From the NCBI GenBank assembly GCA_009992215.1, contig JAACWB010000011.1, positions 1-43,844 on the forward strand: a stretch of 43,844 bases of DNA. Reading direction: 5' to 3'. This document shows, in pieces, positions 26,887 to 36,093 of the stretch; within the stretch, counting starts at the first letter, position 1; every line of letters starts with the position of its first letter. The stretch is from an archaeon (GTDB taxonomy: Archaea > Nanobdellota > Nanobdellia > Pacearchaeales > GW2011-AR1). Under the pieces are notes generated by a model. That model saw only the letters and a program-made list of their open reading frames with translations. It did no database searches and was not told the origin of the DNA. The translations under genes and the position numbers were made by a program.

Positions 26887-27918
26887 TTAATTCAATTCAA
26901 CTCCCTTGGAAATTATATATTTTTCAAATCTCTCTTCAGCCTTTTTTCTATCCCATTTCCCGTCCCACAAAGGATTCCAAGAAACATAATCATAAAGATC
27001 CATTATTCTTGAAAAATCTTGCACAAAATTTTTGTAATCAATTATAATATTTGTAGCAATCACAACCCCATATTTCTTCAATTCTCTTGCAAGTTCTATA
27101 GTTTCAAAAGTATCTTTCACATTTCTATTCATATCTTTCAATACAGCTTCATTATCACTTTGTATTGGAGAATGAAAAATCTTCAAAAGCCCCTTCTTTG
27201 CTAAATTCAAAAATTCATTTCTACACCCACAAACAATACTTGGCTCTACATTTCTTATTGAAAATGGTTTGTTATGTTTTATTGCTATATCATGCCATTC
27301 CTTGATTTGATTTATCATTGGACTATCCGCTGTAAGCAAGACATCTTCAAATCTCAAGAACTCTTCTTCTAATTTATTAGAATAACATTCCGCAAACTTT
27401 CCTCTTGTAATCCGGATAGTACAATAACTACAATTAAAAGGGCAACCTTTTCCTATCCTCAATGGATACATATTTCTAAAAATATTTCCAGAAGCTAATT
27501 GTTCTTCAGTCTCTTCAAAATTTGTAATCCAAAAAGGTTTCTCAAATTTCACCAAACTCTTATCTTCAATCGGCTGATAAAATTTTCTAGGACATTCAAG
27601 TCTTTGCACTCCTTCTTCTAATTTTACATCTAATCTTTTTGCAAGACAACCACTGATAAAATATTTTTTCCCAACATATTTTTTCATATAATTTTCTAAT
27701 GTTCTGATATCACTCAATACTGCCAAATCAGTAACTTGACAAGAAAGAACTATTATATTATCTGCCAATGCAGGATCTTTCACAATTCTCTCCTTATTTG
27801 CATTGGCCCAACTTAATGCATCTGCATAAACAGACATGCATGCTGCACAAGACAAAAATACAGTTCCAGTTAATTCGTCTATATCAAAAATCTTTTCTTC
27901 CATTTGAATAAAAAACAT
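26887..27918 (-). CDS. Radical SAM protein, MiaB/methylthiotransferase-related, no obvious TRAM domain
   Basis: CX3CX2C in GKGCPFNCSYCTIRITRGKF; UPF0004-like N-terminal Cys residues (LSCAAC, LSCQV, ISGCLAKR). Confidence 0.85.
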   Translation of the reverse strand: MFFIQMEEKIFDIDELTGTVFLSCAACMSVYADALSWANANKERIVKDPALADNIIVLSCQVTDLAVLSDIRTLENYMKKYVGKKYFISGCLAKRLDVKLEEGVQRLECPRKFYQPIEDKSLVKFEKPFWITNFEETEEQLASGNIFRNMYPLRIGKGCPFNCSYCTIRITRGKFAECYSNKLEEEFLRFEDVLLTADSPMINQIKEWHDIAIKHNKPFSIRNVEPSIVCGCRNEFLNLAKKGLLKIFHSPIQSDNEAVLKDMNRNVKDTFETIELARELKKYGVVIATNIIIDYKNFVQDFSRIMDLYDYVSWNPLWDGKWDRKKAEERFEKYIISKGVELN

Positions 27919-27926
27919 TTGAACTA

Positions 27927-28562
27927 TTACCAGCTCAAATATTTCATAATATCCTCCGTTTTAGTCAATTTTACACCATGAAATAACCATTTGTTTAACA
28001 ATTCTTCAAGTCCATTTGGATCCAATTCTTTAATTGCATCAACAGGAACATATACTTCCTTGTTCATCGCTCTAAGTCCTTTAATTGCTTGATCAACACA
28101 AACATCACTTGCAACCCCATAAATAATTATTCTATTCGGATTCAAAGCATCTAAAACTTGTTTTGTAAATCTATTTCCTTCAAAAATATTAAAAAAATCT
28201 TTATATATTACAATTTCTTGAGAAGTCCTAATTTTACAATCAGAATATTGCCAATTTTGATTTTGCCAATCAACAACATAAGGATTTATTGGTTTTGTTT
28301 CATCAATAAATTCAGCCCCAGAAGTTTCAGCCATACAGTGTTCAGGAAAAGTCATTCTATAATCTGGCTTTTTTGATAATTCTTTAGAATATTTATTATG
28401 CCAATCCGCAGTATTTACAATCTGATATTTGTTTTCCCTAGCAAAATTAGTTAATTTTTCTAAATTTTTAGTAATACTCATGGCATTAGATATTGATAAC
28501 TTACCATCAGGATTCATAAAATCATATTGAGTATCTACATTCCAAAAAATTGTTTTCATCAT
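27927..28562 (-). CDS. pncA: Nicotinamidase (isochorismatase family)
   Basis: VDTQYDFMNPDGKLS...NTADWHN...FPEHCMAETSGAEF...IYGVASDVCVDQAI. Confidence 0.9.
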   Translation of the reverse strand: MMKTIFWNVDTQYDFMNPDGKLSISNAMSITKNLEKLTNFARENKYQIVNTADWHNKYSKELSKKPDYRMTFPEHCMAETSGAEFIDETKPINPYVVDWQNQNWQYSDCKIRTSQEIVIYKDFFNIFEGNRFTKQVLDALNPNRIIIYGVASDVCVDQAIKGLRAMNKEVYVPVDAIKELDPNGLEELLNKWLFHGVKLTKTEDIMKYLSW

Positions 28563-29692
28563 AATTTTCTCCTTAAAGATTTATTTAATCTAGGCGGTCT
28601 ACCAACCTTATGAATTATATTTTTAGTATAAACTTTATTTGAATAAAAATCAACTTCTTCAACAGTTTCACCAACAGCAATAATATCTGCAGTAAAAGTT
28701 CTAGGTTCATCTAAAAATCCTGCACCTATAGAATCATATAACCTAATTCCATAATATTTTTCAGCTTCATTAAATGCTCTAATCTTTTCAGGATTGCTAA
28801 AACCACTACTCAAAATAATCTTTACATTTTCATAACCAGCTTCATTCAATTTTTTTCTTAAAGCATAAACTCCTTCAACAGTAACTCCTTTTCCTTCCCA
28901 ATACTTTTTATTTCCTAATTTCCCCCCTTCTGAAATGTTTTCCCCACAAGTATCCATCCTAACTCCAAAAAGTTTATCTCCTAATTCTCTAGCAACCCTT
29001 AAACTATCAGTGATTTCAAAATTTGAATAATCAACTAATGCAATTCTTGGAACATTAATATTTATATTTTTATCAAAAGCTTTAGTAGATTCTAATACTG
29101 CATTCTCCAAACCATTATAATAACCAAAAATATTTTCAAGAGCATGAGGAATTGTTCCAACCCCTTTCATTCCACTAAATTCAGCACCATTATCTGTAGC
29201 AACACTAGTAACTCCATTTTCAAAAGCTAAATTTGCTAAAGCAGAATCATAAGAATAATGCCAATGTCTAGCACCAAAATAAAGAACATCCCTATTCCCA
29301 ACAAGATTAACAACATCATTCATTTGTTTACCAATTTTATTAAAATCCAAATCATATTTATCATTCAATCTAGTAGTCCCAGCAGTTAAAACACCAAGAT
29401 AAACTGTTTCTAACTCCATTATTTCTTGAATTGGAGCAATTATATTCATAATTGTCTCTTTTGGTTGATAAAAGTCAAATTCGTTTTTTGAATAAATTCT
29501 TCCACCAATTTTTTCCAAATTACTATTTTCTAATATTAAATTAGTTGCTTCATTTATTCCAGCAACTTTCCCCGGACCCTTCCTAACAAAAACTTGCATA
29601 TTTACCCAAGGGTTCATATTTTCTTTTTTCAAAATTTCATTTGACCTAAGAAAATATTTATCCGTATATTTTTGCATTTTATTTTTTATCAT
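28559..29692 (-). CDS. pncB: Nicotinate phosphoribosyltransferase
   Basis: FSGMKGVGTIPHALENIFG...RMDTCGEN...KIILSSGFSNPEKI; in-frame ATG at 29692 preferred over 29710, which lies in an operator. Confidence 0.87.
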   Translation of the reverse strand: MIKNKMQKYTDKYFLRSNEILKKENMNPWVNMQVFVRKGPGKVAGINEATNLILENSNLEKIGGRIYSKNEFDFYQPKETIMNIIAPIQEIMELETVYLGVLTAGTTRLNDKYDLDFNKIGKQMNDVVNLVGNRDVLYFGARHWHYSYDSALANLAFENGVTSVATDNGAEFSGMKGVGTIPHALENIFGYYNGLENAVLESTKAFDKNININVPRIALVDYSNFEITDSLRVARELGDKLFGVRMDTCGENISEGGKLGNKKYWEGKGVTVEGVYALRKKLNEAGYENVKIILSSGFSNPEKIRAFNEAEKYYGIRLYDSIGAGFLDEPRTFTADIIAVGETVEEVDFYSNKVYTKNIIHKVGRPPRLNKSLRRKL

Positions 29693-29693
29693 T

Positions 29694-29712
29694 TTGTGTA
29701 TTATATACACTA
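29694..29712. promoter_or_regulatory. Palindromic operator TTGTGTA-TTATA-TACACTA abutting the pncB start
   Basis: Direct reading, one mismatch to TAGTGTA-N5-TACACTA. Confidence 0.75.
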
Positions 29713-29785
29713 AGTATTACCAAAAAAAGAGGAGAAAATCTCCTAAAATTCTGATAACCTTAATGTTATTTTTTATTTTATACCT

Positions 29786-29804
29786 TAGTGTAGTTATTAC
29801 ACTA
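29786..29804. promoter_or_regulatory. Palindromic operator TAGTGTA-GTTAT-TACACTA next to a TTTATATA box in the pncB leader
   Basis: Direct reading. Confidence 0.82.
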
Positions 29805-29889
29805 TATAAATGTTTCTATTATTCAAAAATATATATCCAAAGAAAAAAACAACCCAAACCTTTAAAAAGAAAATCTTATTGAAATCACT

Positions 29890-30006
29890 ATGAAAAGAAG
29901 TTCTAGACGATGGAAAAAGAAAGGTCAAATGAGATGGAAATGGCAAAGAAAGAAACTTAGAAACGAAAAACACAAGCGTAAGCTAAGAAGATCAAGATCT
30001 AGATAA
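29890..30006 (+). CDS. Ribosomal protein eL41 (38 aa): MKRSSRRWKKKGQMRWKWQRKKLRNEKHKRKLRRSRSR
   Basis: Manual translation; the C-terminal 25 residues align without gaps to the MRxKW..K..R..K.KR...R.RS pattern of eL41. Confidence 0.78.
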   Translation: MKRSSRRWKKKGQMRWKWQRKKLRNEKHKRKLRRSRSR

Positions 30007-30050
30007 TTCTAAATAAGAATTTTTATAAATTCCAAAATATTATTTCTTTA

Positions 30051-30317
30051 ATGATTCATTACATTAGAAGATTTGAAGTAAATCAGGCAGTGAATTACAT
30101 AAAATCAAATGATATCTATCTTCTTGACAAAATTTATTCTAAAACTGATGCACAAGATATAATAGAAGAATTTCATGAAGGGAAATCCCTTGAAGTTGAA
30201 TTACAGGAATATACAAAAGGCGAAGAATTAAGGGATATAATTAAAGAATTATCAAAAAAAGAATGGATAAGACAATCCGAAAAGTTAATTGATGATTCTT
30301 CTTTTTCTGAATGTTAA
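30051..30317 (+). CDS. Hypothetical protein (88 aa)
   Basis: ORF with upstream TTTTTATAAA promoter-like sequence. Confidence 0.6.
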   Translation: MIHYIRRFEVNQAVNYIKSNDIYLLDKIYSKTDAQDIIEEFHEGKSLEVELQEYTKGEELRDIIKELSKKEWIRQSEKLIDDSSFSEC

Positions 30318-30356
30318 TACAACTATTTTTATAAAGCCAAATCCCTCAAAAAGTAC

Positions 30357-30620
30357 ATGGATAATAAATGGTATGAATTCTTCAATAAATCTAATGGGCT
30401 AACAATTGCATACATAAAAGAACATGAATTAGCCTCAAAATATTATTCTTTAACAGACAAAGAATTTCTATTTGAAGAAATGAGACAAAATGCAGAAAAA
30501 CTTGAATACAAAGTACTTGTAGAAGGCTCATGGGCAGGAACATTCAAATACAAGACCCACGCAGAAAAATTCAATCAAGAATTATTCAAAGGAAAAGGAA
30601 TAATCTCACCAATAAACTAG
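30357..30620 (+). CDS. Hypothetical protein (87 aa)
   Basis: ORF preceded by ACAACTATTTTTATAAA. Confidence 0.6.
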   Translation: MDNKWYEFFNKSNGLTIAYIKEHELASKYYSLTDKEFLFEEMRQNAEKLEYKVLVEGSWAGTFKYKTHAEKFNQELFKGKGIISPIN

Positions 30621-30683
30621 ATATTACAATATATATTTTCTACTAAATAGTGACATTTAAATACATGAATAGTTTGTAATTTT

Positions 30684-31499
30684 ATGGGAGAGAATAACAA
30701 TTCTTGCTTTAATGGAAAATACAAACCAAAAGGAAAGAAAAAGTTTAATATGCTCTCAAATAAAATTTCTTTCGCAGAAATTGATGAAGTCAATGGGTTA
30801 AAATACATTCATTACTGCTCTTTTCACGTTCATCCTGGAACAATTGGATTAAAACATTTATACAAAAAAGATTGTTTAAACGGATGTAGTTATTATAAAA
30901 GATTTATTTTGGAAAATCAACAAGATGAAGCATATACAGAATATTTTGATATGATGATGAAAATGAGGGGTGCTCCAAAAGAAGAAGAAATAGAATTAAC
31001 TCCTAGAGAACCAAGAAAAGAAAAGAAACAAAAAATTCCAAAAAATATATTTCAAGAAGAAACAAAAATTAAAGAAAAAATAGGAATTAATCCTTATGTT
31101 CCAAAAGAAGAAAAAATAAAAGAAAAATATAAGCACTTAATTAATCTCGAACTAAAACAAGAAGAAAAAAGAAGAGAAAGATTAGAAATTATTGCAAATA
31201 ATCCAGATAAAATTGGTCTGCCATCTGCAAAAGCAATTGAAGTTCCATTTCTAACTGGTTCAACAAATCAATATGATATTTTATTTGAAAAAGAAGATGA
31301 ATTAATTATTTTTTCATATAAATCTCCTTCTTCAAATAGTTCAAAACAAGCAACAAGAGAAATCCTAGAACAAATTTTAACAGACACACAAAAAATCTGT
31401 TTTGGAGAAAAAATTAATGTTATGTATGGTGATGAAACTAAAGTAACACAAAAAAGAAAAAATGGAGTTTGGTTTTCAAATCAAATTAAATCCCAATGA
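30684..31499 (+). CDS. Hypothetical protein with Cys/His N-terminus and degenerate PD-(D/E)XK-like C-terminus
   Basis: YCSFHVHPG..C..GC; TNQYDILFEKEDELIIFSYKSPSS resembles D-(x)n-E-x-K with Glu replaced by Ser. Confidence 0.55.
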   Translation: MGENNNSCFNGKYKPKGKKKFNMLSNKISFAEIDEVNGLKYIHYCSFHVHPGTIGLKHLYKKDCLNGCSYYKRFILENQQDEAYTEYFDMMMKMRGAPKEEEIELTPREPRKEKKQKIPKNIFQEETKIKEKIGINPYVPKEEKIKEKYKHLINLELKQEEKRRERLEIIANNPDKIGLPSAKAIEVPFLTGSTNQYDILFEKEDELIIFSYKSPSSNSSKQATREILEQILTDTQKICFGEKINVMYGDETKVTQKRKNGVWFSNQIKSQ

Positions 31500-31999
31500 G
31501 ACAAAATAAAATATGCATAAGAAATCTGGGAAATGATTATTCAGTTGAAACAATTGAAAAAGATTTATTGGGAAAAGATTACAAAAAAAGAGAAAATAAA
31601 AAAAATACAGATCAATTTGATTTACTTTCAAAAAGACCTGGAAGCCATTCAAAAGGACTCTTAAAAATAATAAATAATCCAGAGATTATTGGAATAAATG
31701 ACCATTTTTATCATGCAAGTCCAGAAGTAGATTTTTTTGAAAAAAACACACAGGCAGGTTCAGTAGATGTTTTTATTGAAACAAGAACAAATCAATACAT
31801 AATAGAATACAAATGTAATGATCACAAAAAAAATAGAGAAAAAGTAAGTGACCAATTGCCTAAAGGAGAAAAATATCTAAAAATTGCAAGAAAATTGAAT
31901 CCAAACAAACCATGTATTCTCCTGTATGTATTTGGGAAAAAACCAATAACTTATGAATTTACTGAAAATGGTTTTAATCATTATTACACTAAGGAATAA
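31496..31999 (+). CDS. Putative PD-(D/E)XK nuclease-fold protein
   Basis: AGSVDVFIETRTNQYIIEYKCN (D...EYK); ATGA overlap with the upstream gene. Confidence 0.55.
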   Translation: MRQNKICIRNLGNDYSVETIEKDLLGKDYKKRENKKNTDQFDLLSKRPGSHSKGLLKIINNPEIIGINDHFYHASPEVDFFEKNTQAGSVDVFIETRTNQYIIEYKCNDHKKNREKVSDQLPKGEKYLKIARKLNPNKPCILLYVFGKKPITYEFTENGFNHYYTKE

Positions 32000-32038
32000 C
32001 AAAACAATCTTTATAAAACGAGAATTCTTAGAAAAACT

Positions 32039-32998
32039 ATGACATCTGAAATCTGGACTGAAAAATATAGACCAAAAACTTACGAAGAAGTTGCAGGACA
32101 AGAAGACATTGTAAAACGAGTAAAAGCATTGACTAACTCAATGAACATACCTCATTTAATGTTTGCAGGACCAGCAGGAACAGGAAAATCAACTTTAGCA
32201 CTAATCGTTGTAAAAGATTTATTTGGAGAAAGTTGGAGAGACAATTACTTAGAACTTAACGCATCTGATGAAAGAGGAATAAACATAGTTCGTGACAAAG
32301 TTAAATCATTCGCTCGAACAAAGTCTCTTGGAAATGTTCCATTCAAAGTAATATTTTTGGATGAAGCAGACGCACTAACGCCTGAAGCTCAACAGGCACT
32401 TAGAAGAACAATGGAAAATTATTCTTCAACTTGTAGATTTATTTTATCTTGCAATTACCAATCAAAAATCATTGACCCCATTCAATCTCGTTGTGCAGTT
32501 TTTAGATTCAAACTTTTAGAAAAAAAAGATGTAACAAAAGTAATGAAATTAATTGCAGAAAAAGAAAAATTAGAAATTGATGAAAAAGGTTTTGAAGCAT
32601 TATACGAAGGAAGCGAGGGAGATTGTCGTCGTTCAGTTAACTTAATGCAATCAACCGCCGCAGTTTCACCAAAGATAACAAAAGATTTAGTAAACACAAT
32701 AATTTCAGAAGCAAAACCAAAGGACATAAAATTAGTTTTAGAATACGCTCTTTCCGGAGACTTTGAAGGTTCAAAAAATAAACTTTTAGATGTTATGCTA
32801 AAAGAATCAATCTCAGGACAAGACGTAATTAAATCAATCCAAAAAGAAATCTGGAACTTAACAATTGAACCAGAAGTTAAAGTTAAACTAACAGAAAAAA
32901 CTGGGGAAATAGAATTTAGAATCGTTGAAGGAAGCGACCCCTTTGTTCAACTATTATCTCTGTTAGCAAGTTTCGTTCTAGCTGGACTTGGAAAATAA
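32039..32998 (+). CDS. rfcS: Replication factor C small subunit
   Basis: WTEKYRPKTYEEVAGQEDIVKRV...GPAGTGKSTLA...DEADALTPEAQQALRRTME. Confidence 0.96.
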   Translation: MTSEIWTEKYRPKTYEEVAGQEDIVKRVKALTNSMNIPHLMFAGPAGTGKSTLALIVVKDLFGESWRDNYLELNASDERGINIVRDKVKSFARTKSLGNVPFKVIFLDEADALTPEAQQALRRTMENYSSTCRFILSCNYQSKIIDPIQSRCAVFRFKLLEKKDVTKVMKLIAEKEKLEIDEKGFEALYEGSEGDCRRSVNLMQSTAAVSPKITKDLVNTIISEAKPKDIKLVLEYALSGDFEGSKNKLLDVMLKESISGQDVIKSIQKEIWNLTIEPEVKVKLTEKTGEIEFRIVEGSDPFVQLLSLLASFVLAGLGK

Positions 32999-33416
32999 TT
33001 CTAAAATGAAAATTATAATCCTCTGTAGCAAACATTTCTATTCGCAAATACCAAAAATAAAAGAACATTTGGAAAAAAATAAACACAAATTAAAAATGCC
33101 AAATTCTTATGACGATCCCTTCAAGGAAGAAAAAATGAAAAAACTTAGTGAAAAAGAACATATAATTTGGAAAGGAGAAATGTTAAAAAAAGACGAAGAA
33201 AATATCTCTCCACAAGATGCAATTTTGGTTTTGAACTTTGAAAAAAATAAAATTCCAAATTACATCGGAGGAGCAACATTTCTTGAAATATATACTGCAT
33301 GGAGATTGAATAAAAAAATATTTTTTTACAACCCTTTACCTAATTGTAGTTTTACAGATGAATTAATTGCAATGCAACCAATCATATTAAACGGGGATCT
33401 ATCAAGAATAAAATGA
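32988..33416 (+). CDS. Nucleoside 2-deoxyribosyltransferase-like protein, paralog 1
   Basis: MKIIILCSKHF...DAILVLNFEKNKIPNYIGGATFLEIYTAWRLNKKIFFYNPLP; start probably about 33006. Confidence 0.65.
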   Translation: MENNSKMKIIILCSKHFYSQIPKIKEHLEKNKHKLKMPNSYDDPFKEEKMKKLSEKEHIIWKGEMLKKDEENISPQDAILVLNFEKNKIPNYIGGATFLEIYTAWRLNKKIFFYNPLPNCSFTDELIAMQPIILNGDLSRIK

Positions 33417-33865
33417 AAATTGTTATATGTGGAAGTATGCACCATTCAAAAGAAATGAGGAAAGCAAAAAAAATTCTTGAAGAAAAAGGTTTTGAAGTAG
33501 AAGTTCCGAAAAATACAGAATATTATGCTGATGAAACATTACCTTTAGAATCAAAACACGAATCAACAAAAAATAAAATAGAAGGAGATTTATTCAAAAA
33601 ATATTTTGAAAAAATAAAAGAAGGAGATTTATTCAAAAAATATTTTGAAAAAATAAAAGAAGGAGATTCAATACTCGTCGTTAATTTAGAAAAACATGAG
33701 ATTCAAAATTATATTGGAGGAAACACATTTTTAGAAATGGCTTTCGCACATATTCTTGATAAACCAATTTATTTACAAAATCCAATACCAGAAATATTAT
33801 ACAAAGATGAAATAATTGCAATGCAACCAATCATATTAAACGGAGATTTATCAAGAATAAAATGA
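33413..33865 (+). CDS. Nucleoside 2-deoxyribosyltransferase-like protein, paralog 2
   Basis: MKIVICGSMHHSKEMRKAKKILEEKG...SILVVNLEKHEIQNYIGGNTFLEMAFAHILDKPIYLQNPIP; ATGA overlaps. Confidence 0.65.
   Translation: MKIVICGSMHHSKEMRKAKKILEEKGFEVEVPKNTEYYADETLPLESKHESTKNKIEGDLFKKYFEKIKEGDLFKKYFEKIKEGDSILVVNLEKHEIQNYIGGNTFLEMAFAHILDKPIYLQNPIPEILYKDEIIAMQPIILNGDLSRIK
33584..33661. repeat. Exact in-frame tandem duplication, 2 x 39 bp
   Basis: ggagatttattcaaaaaatattttgaaaaaataaaagaa twice; encodes GDLFKKYFEKIKE twice. Confidence 0.95.
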
Positions 33866-35040
33866 AAACTTGGGTAGAAAAATATAGGCCACAAAAGTTC
33901 ACAGATATTTTTGGTCAAGATGAAGCAATAGAAAAAATAAAAACTTATTTTGAAAAATTTCCAAAAGTAAAAAAGAAAGCGCTTTTACTCGGAGGTTCTC
34001 CAGGAATTGGAAAAACAACAATTGTTCATGTTTTAGCAAAAGAAACAGGTGCAGAAATTTTTGAATTGAATGCTTCAGACCTAAGAAACAAATCTTCAAT
34101 GACTTTAAAATTAAAACCAGTTTTAGAACAAGTAAGTTTGTTTAACACAAAAAAATTAATTTTAGTTGATGAAGCCGACGGTGTTAGCGGAACTGAAGAC
34201 CGTGGCGGACTCTCTGAATTAATTTCATTAATTGAAAAGTCACCATATCCAATAATTTGTACAGCAAATGACGCTTGGGGAAAAAAAGTTTCAGACCTAC
34301 GAAAAAAATGTGAACTAATAGAACTAAAAGAAATTTCTCCAGCAATAATAAAACAGATATTAAAAAACATTCTAGAAAAAGAAAACAAAGAAGTAACTCT
34401 AAATGTATTAAACAAAATAGCAATAAATTCAAGAGGAGATGTACGTAGTGCAATTAACGATTTAGAAGCTGCAAGTTCCCTAGACAATCCAGAAGAAATT
34501 GAAATTTATGAAAGAAACAAAAAAGAAGATATTTTCCAAGTAATGAAAAAAATATTTCAAGAAAAAGCAGACGAAAAAATGCTTGGACTTTTTGACAAAG
34601 TGGATATGCCCCTGGATGAAATAATGCTTTGGATGGAAGAAAATATTTCAAAAGTTTACTCAGGGATAGAATTAGCAAAAGCGTATCAAAGACTCGCAAA
34701 TGCAGATTTATTCAAAGGGCGTATCTACAAACAACAATACTGGAGATTTTTAGTTTACGAAAACATTTTCACAAGTTATGGGATTTCAGCTTCAAAAGAA
34801 GATGAAAAAAAAGGATTCTACAAATATACTAAACCTGAAAGAATTCTAAAAATTTGGTTAAACAATGTTAAACATGCAAAAAGAAAAACAATTGCAGAAA
34901 AATATTCTAAAAAAACCCACGTTGGAATGAAAAGAATAATGTCTGAATGGAACGAAGTTAAAAATATTCTAAAAAACCCACTAGTTCAAAAAGAACTAAA
35001 GCTAGAAGTTGAAGAAATTGCTTATGTTATGAAATATTAA
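33862..35040 (+). CDS. rfcL: Replication factor C large subunit
   Basis: WVEKYRPQKFTDIFGQDEAIEKI...GGSPGIGKTTIVHVLA...DEADGVSG. Confidence 0.94.
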   Translation: MKTWVEKYRPQKFTDIFGQDEAIEKIKTYFEKFPKVKKKALLLGGSPGIGKTTIVHVLAKETGAEIFELNASDLRNKSSMTLKLKPVLEQVSLFNTKKLILVDEADGVSGTEDRGGLSELISLIEKSPYPIICTANDAWGKKVSDLRKKCELIELKEISPAIIKQILKNILEKENKEVTLNVLNKIAINSRGDVRSAINDLEAASSLDNPEEIEIYERNKKEDIFQVMKKIFQEKADEKMLGLFDKVDMPLDEIMLWMEENISKVYSGIELAKAYQRLANADLFKGRIYKQQYWRFLVYENIFTSYGISASKEDEKKGFYKYTKPERILKIWLNNVKHAKRKTIAEKYSKKTHVGMKRIMSEWNEVKNILKNPLVQKELKLEVEEIAYVMKY

Positions 35041-35096
35041 AGCATTCGCTAATTCTTAAAAAATAAAAATAAAAATAAATAAAAAATAAAAGAAAT

Positions 35097-36017
35097 TTAG
35101 CAACTTCCTGAAGTTGTAACTCCTGTTGAATCCAAGGCTTCTGCACATAATTCTGGAACAGCATTATATGCACTACAAACAGCCCCTTTGAAAGCTTCTG
35201 CAGTTCTTGAAACACTAGTTTTTACCCCATTAACTACAAGAGTAGGAGAACCAGTAACACCTAATTCTTTAGCAGCATTATAATCATCTTGTAATAAAGC
35301 TTCACCTTTTTCAGTAACACAAGATAAAACTTCTTCAGAATTAATACCTAAAGAATTCATAAGTTCAACTGATTTTTCTAAATCGCAATCTATGTCCCCT
35401 GAACATTCAGGATAAATTGTTTCAACAAAAGTTTTTGCATAATCCCAATATTTAGTTGTATACCCTAAATCCTGCATACAAGCTTGAATCTTGTTTTGTT
35501 GAACTTCGTGTTCACCGTGACCAGCATAATACAAGTACACTTTGAAATCCGCAGTATCTCCCAAAAGTTTTGCAACCTCAGCATATGGACTAAGAGCTGT
35601 AACACCATATGGGCAATAAGACCAAATATAAAGTCCAGTAACAGGTTTATCTGATTTCACAAGTTCACCTTGTGTAACTTCTGTTTGTGTTTCAGTTTCT
35701 TTAACTTCGTCAACGAGAGGAATAACATTAATTGCTAGTTCTTTCCCGTCTTTAGTTAAATAAAGTGGAACAATTTGTCCTTGAATTGAAACTTCTGCTT
35801 TATAGAAATTATCTTCTAAAACAAGATTACTAATTGCAGCACCAGCTACTTGAGATTGAACAAAATCCGCGATTAAAACATTTGCTTTTTCTTCTGAAAT
35901 AGTTGAAGTAGCCATGTTAACAGCTAAAACAATTATAACAATAGCCAAAACAACTGTTGAAATCATCCAAGGATTTTTCTTGATTTTCCCCATAAAATTA
36001 TTTTTTTTCTTTGTCAT
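35097..36017 (-). CDS. Membrane-anchored DsbA-like thioredoxin-fold protein
   Basis: N-terminal TM; GLYIWSYCPYGVTALSPYAEVAKLL...GVTGSPTLVVNG. Confidence 0.85.
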   Translation of the reverse strand: MTKKKNNFMGKIKKNPWMISTVVLAIVIIVLAVNMATSTISEEKANVLIADFVQSQVAGAAISNLVLEDNFYKAEVSIQGQIVPLYLTKDGKELAINVIPLVDEVKETETQTEVTQGELVKSDKPVTGLYIWSYCPYGVTALSPYAEVAKLLGDTADFKVYLYYAGHGEHEVQQNKIQACMQDLGYTTKYWDYAKTFVETIYPECSGDIDCDLEKSVELMNSLGINSEEVLSCVTEKGEALLQDDYNAAKELGVTGSPTLVVNGVKTSVSRTAEAFKGAVCSAYNAVPELCAEALDSTGVTTSGSC

Positions 36018-36093
36018 TTTTTTCCCTCCCTTATTATTCTATATAATCCTTAATTATTTTAATTTTTTAAAGATTGCCATAAAAGGAAAAAAA

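Noticed and set aside
34026-34699. Minus-strand ORFs across rfcL
   Set aside because: Antisense shadows, no recognisable domain; rfcL is clear on the plus strand
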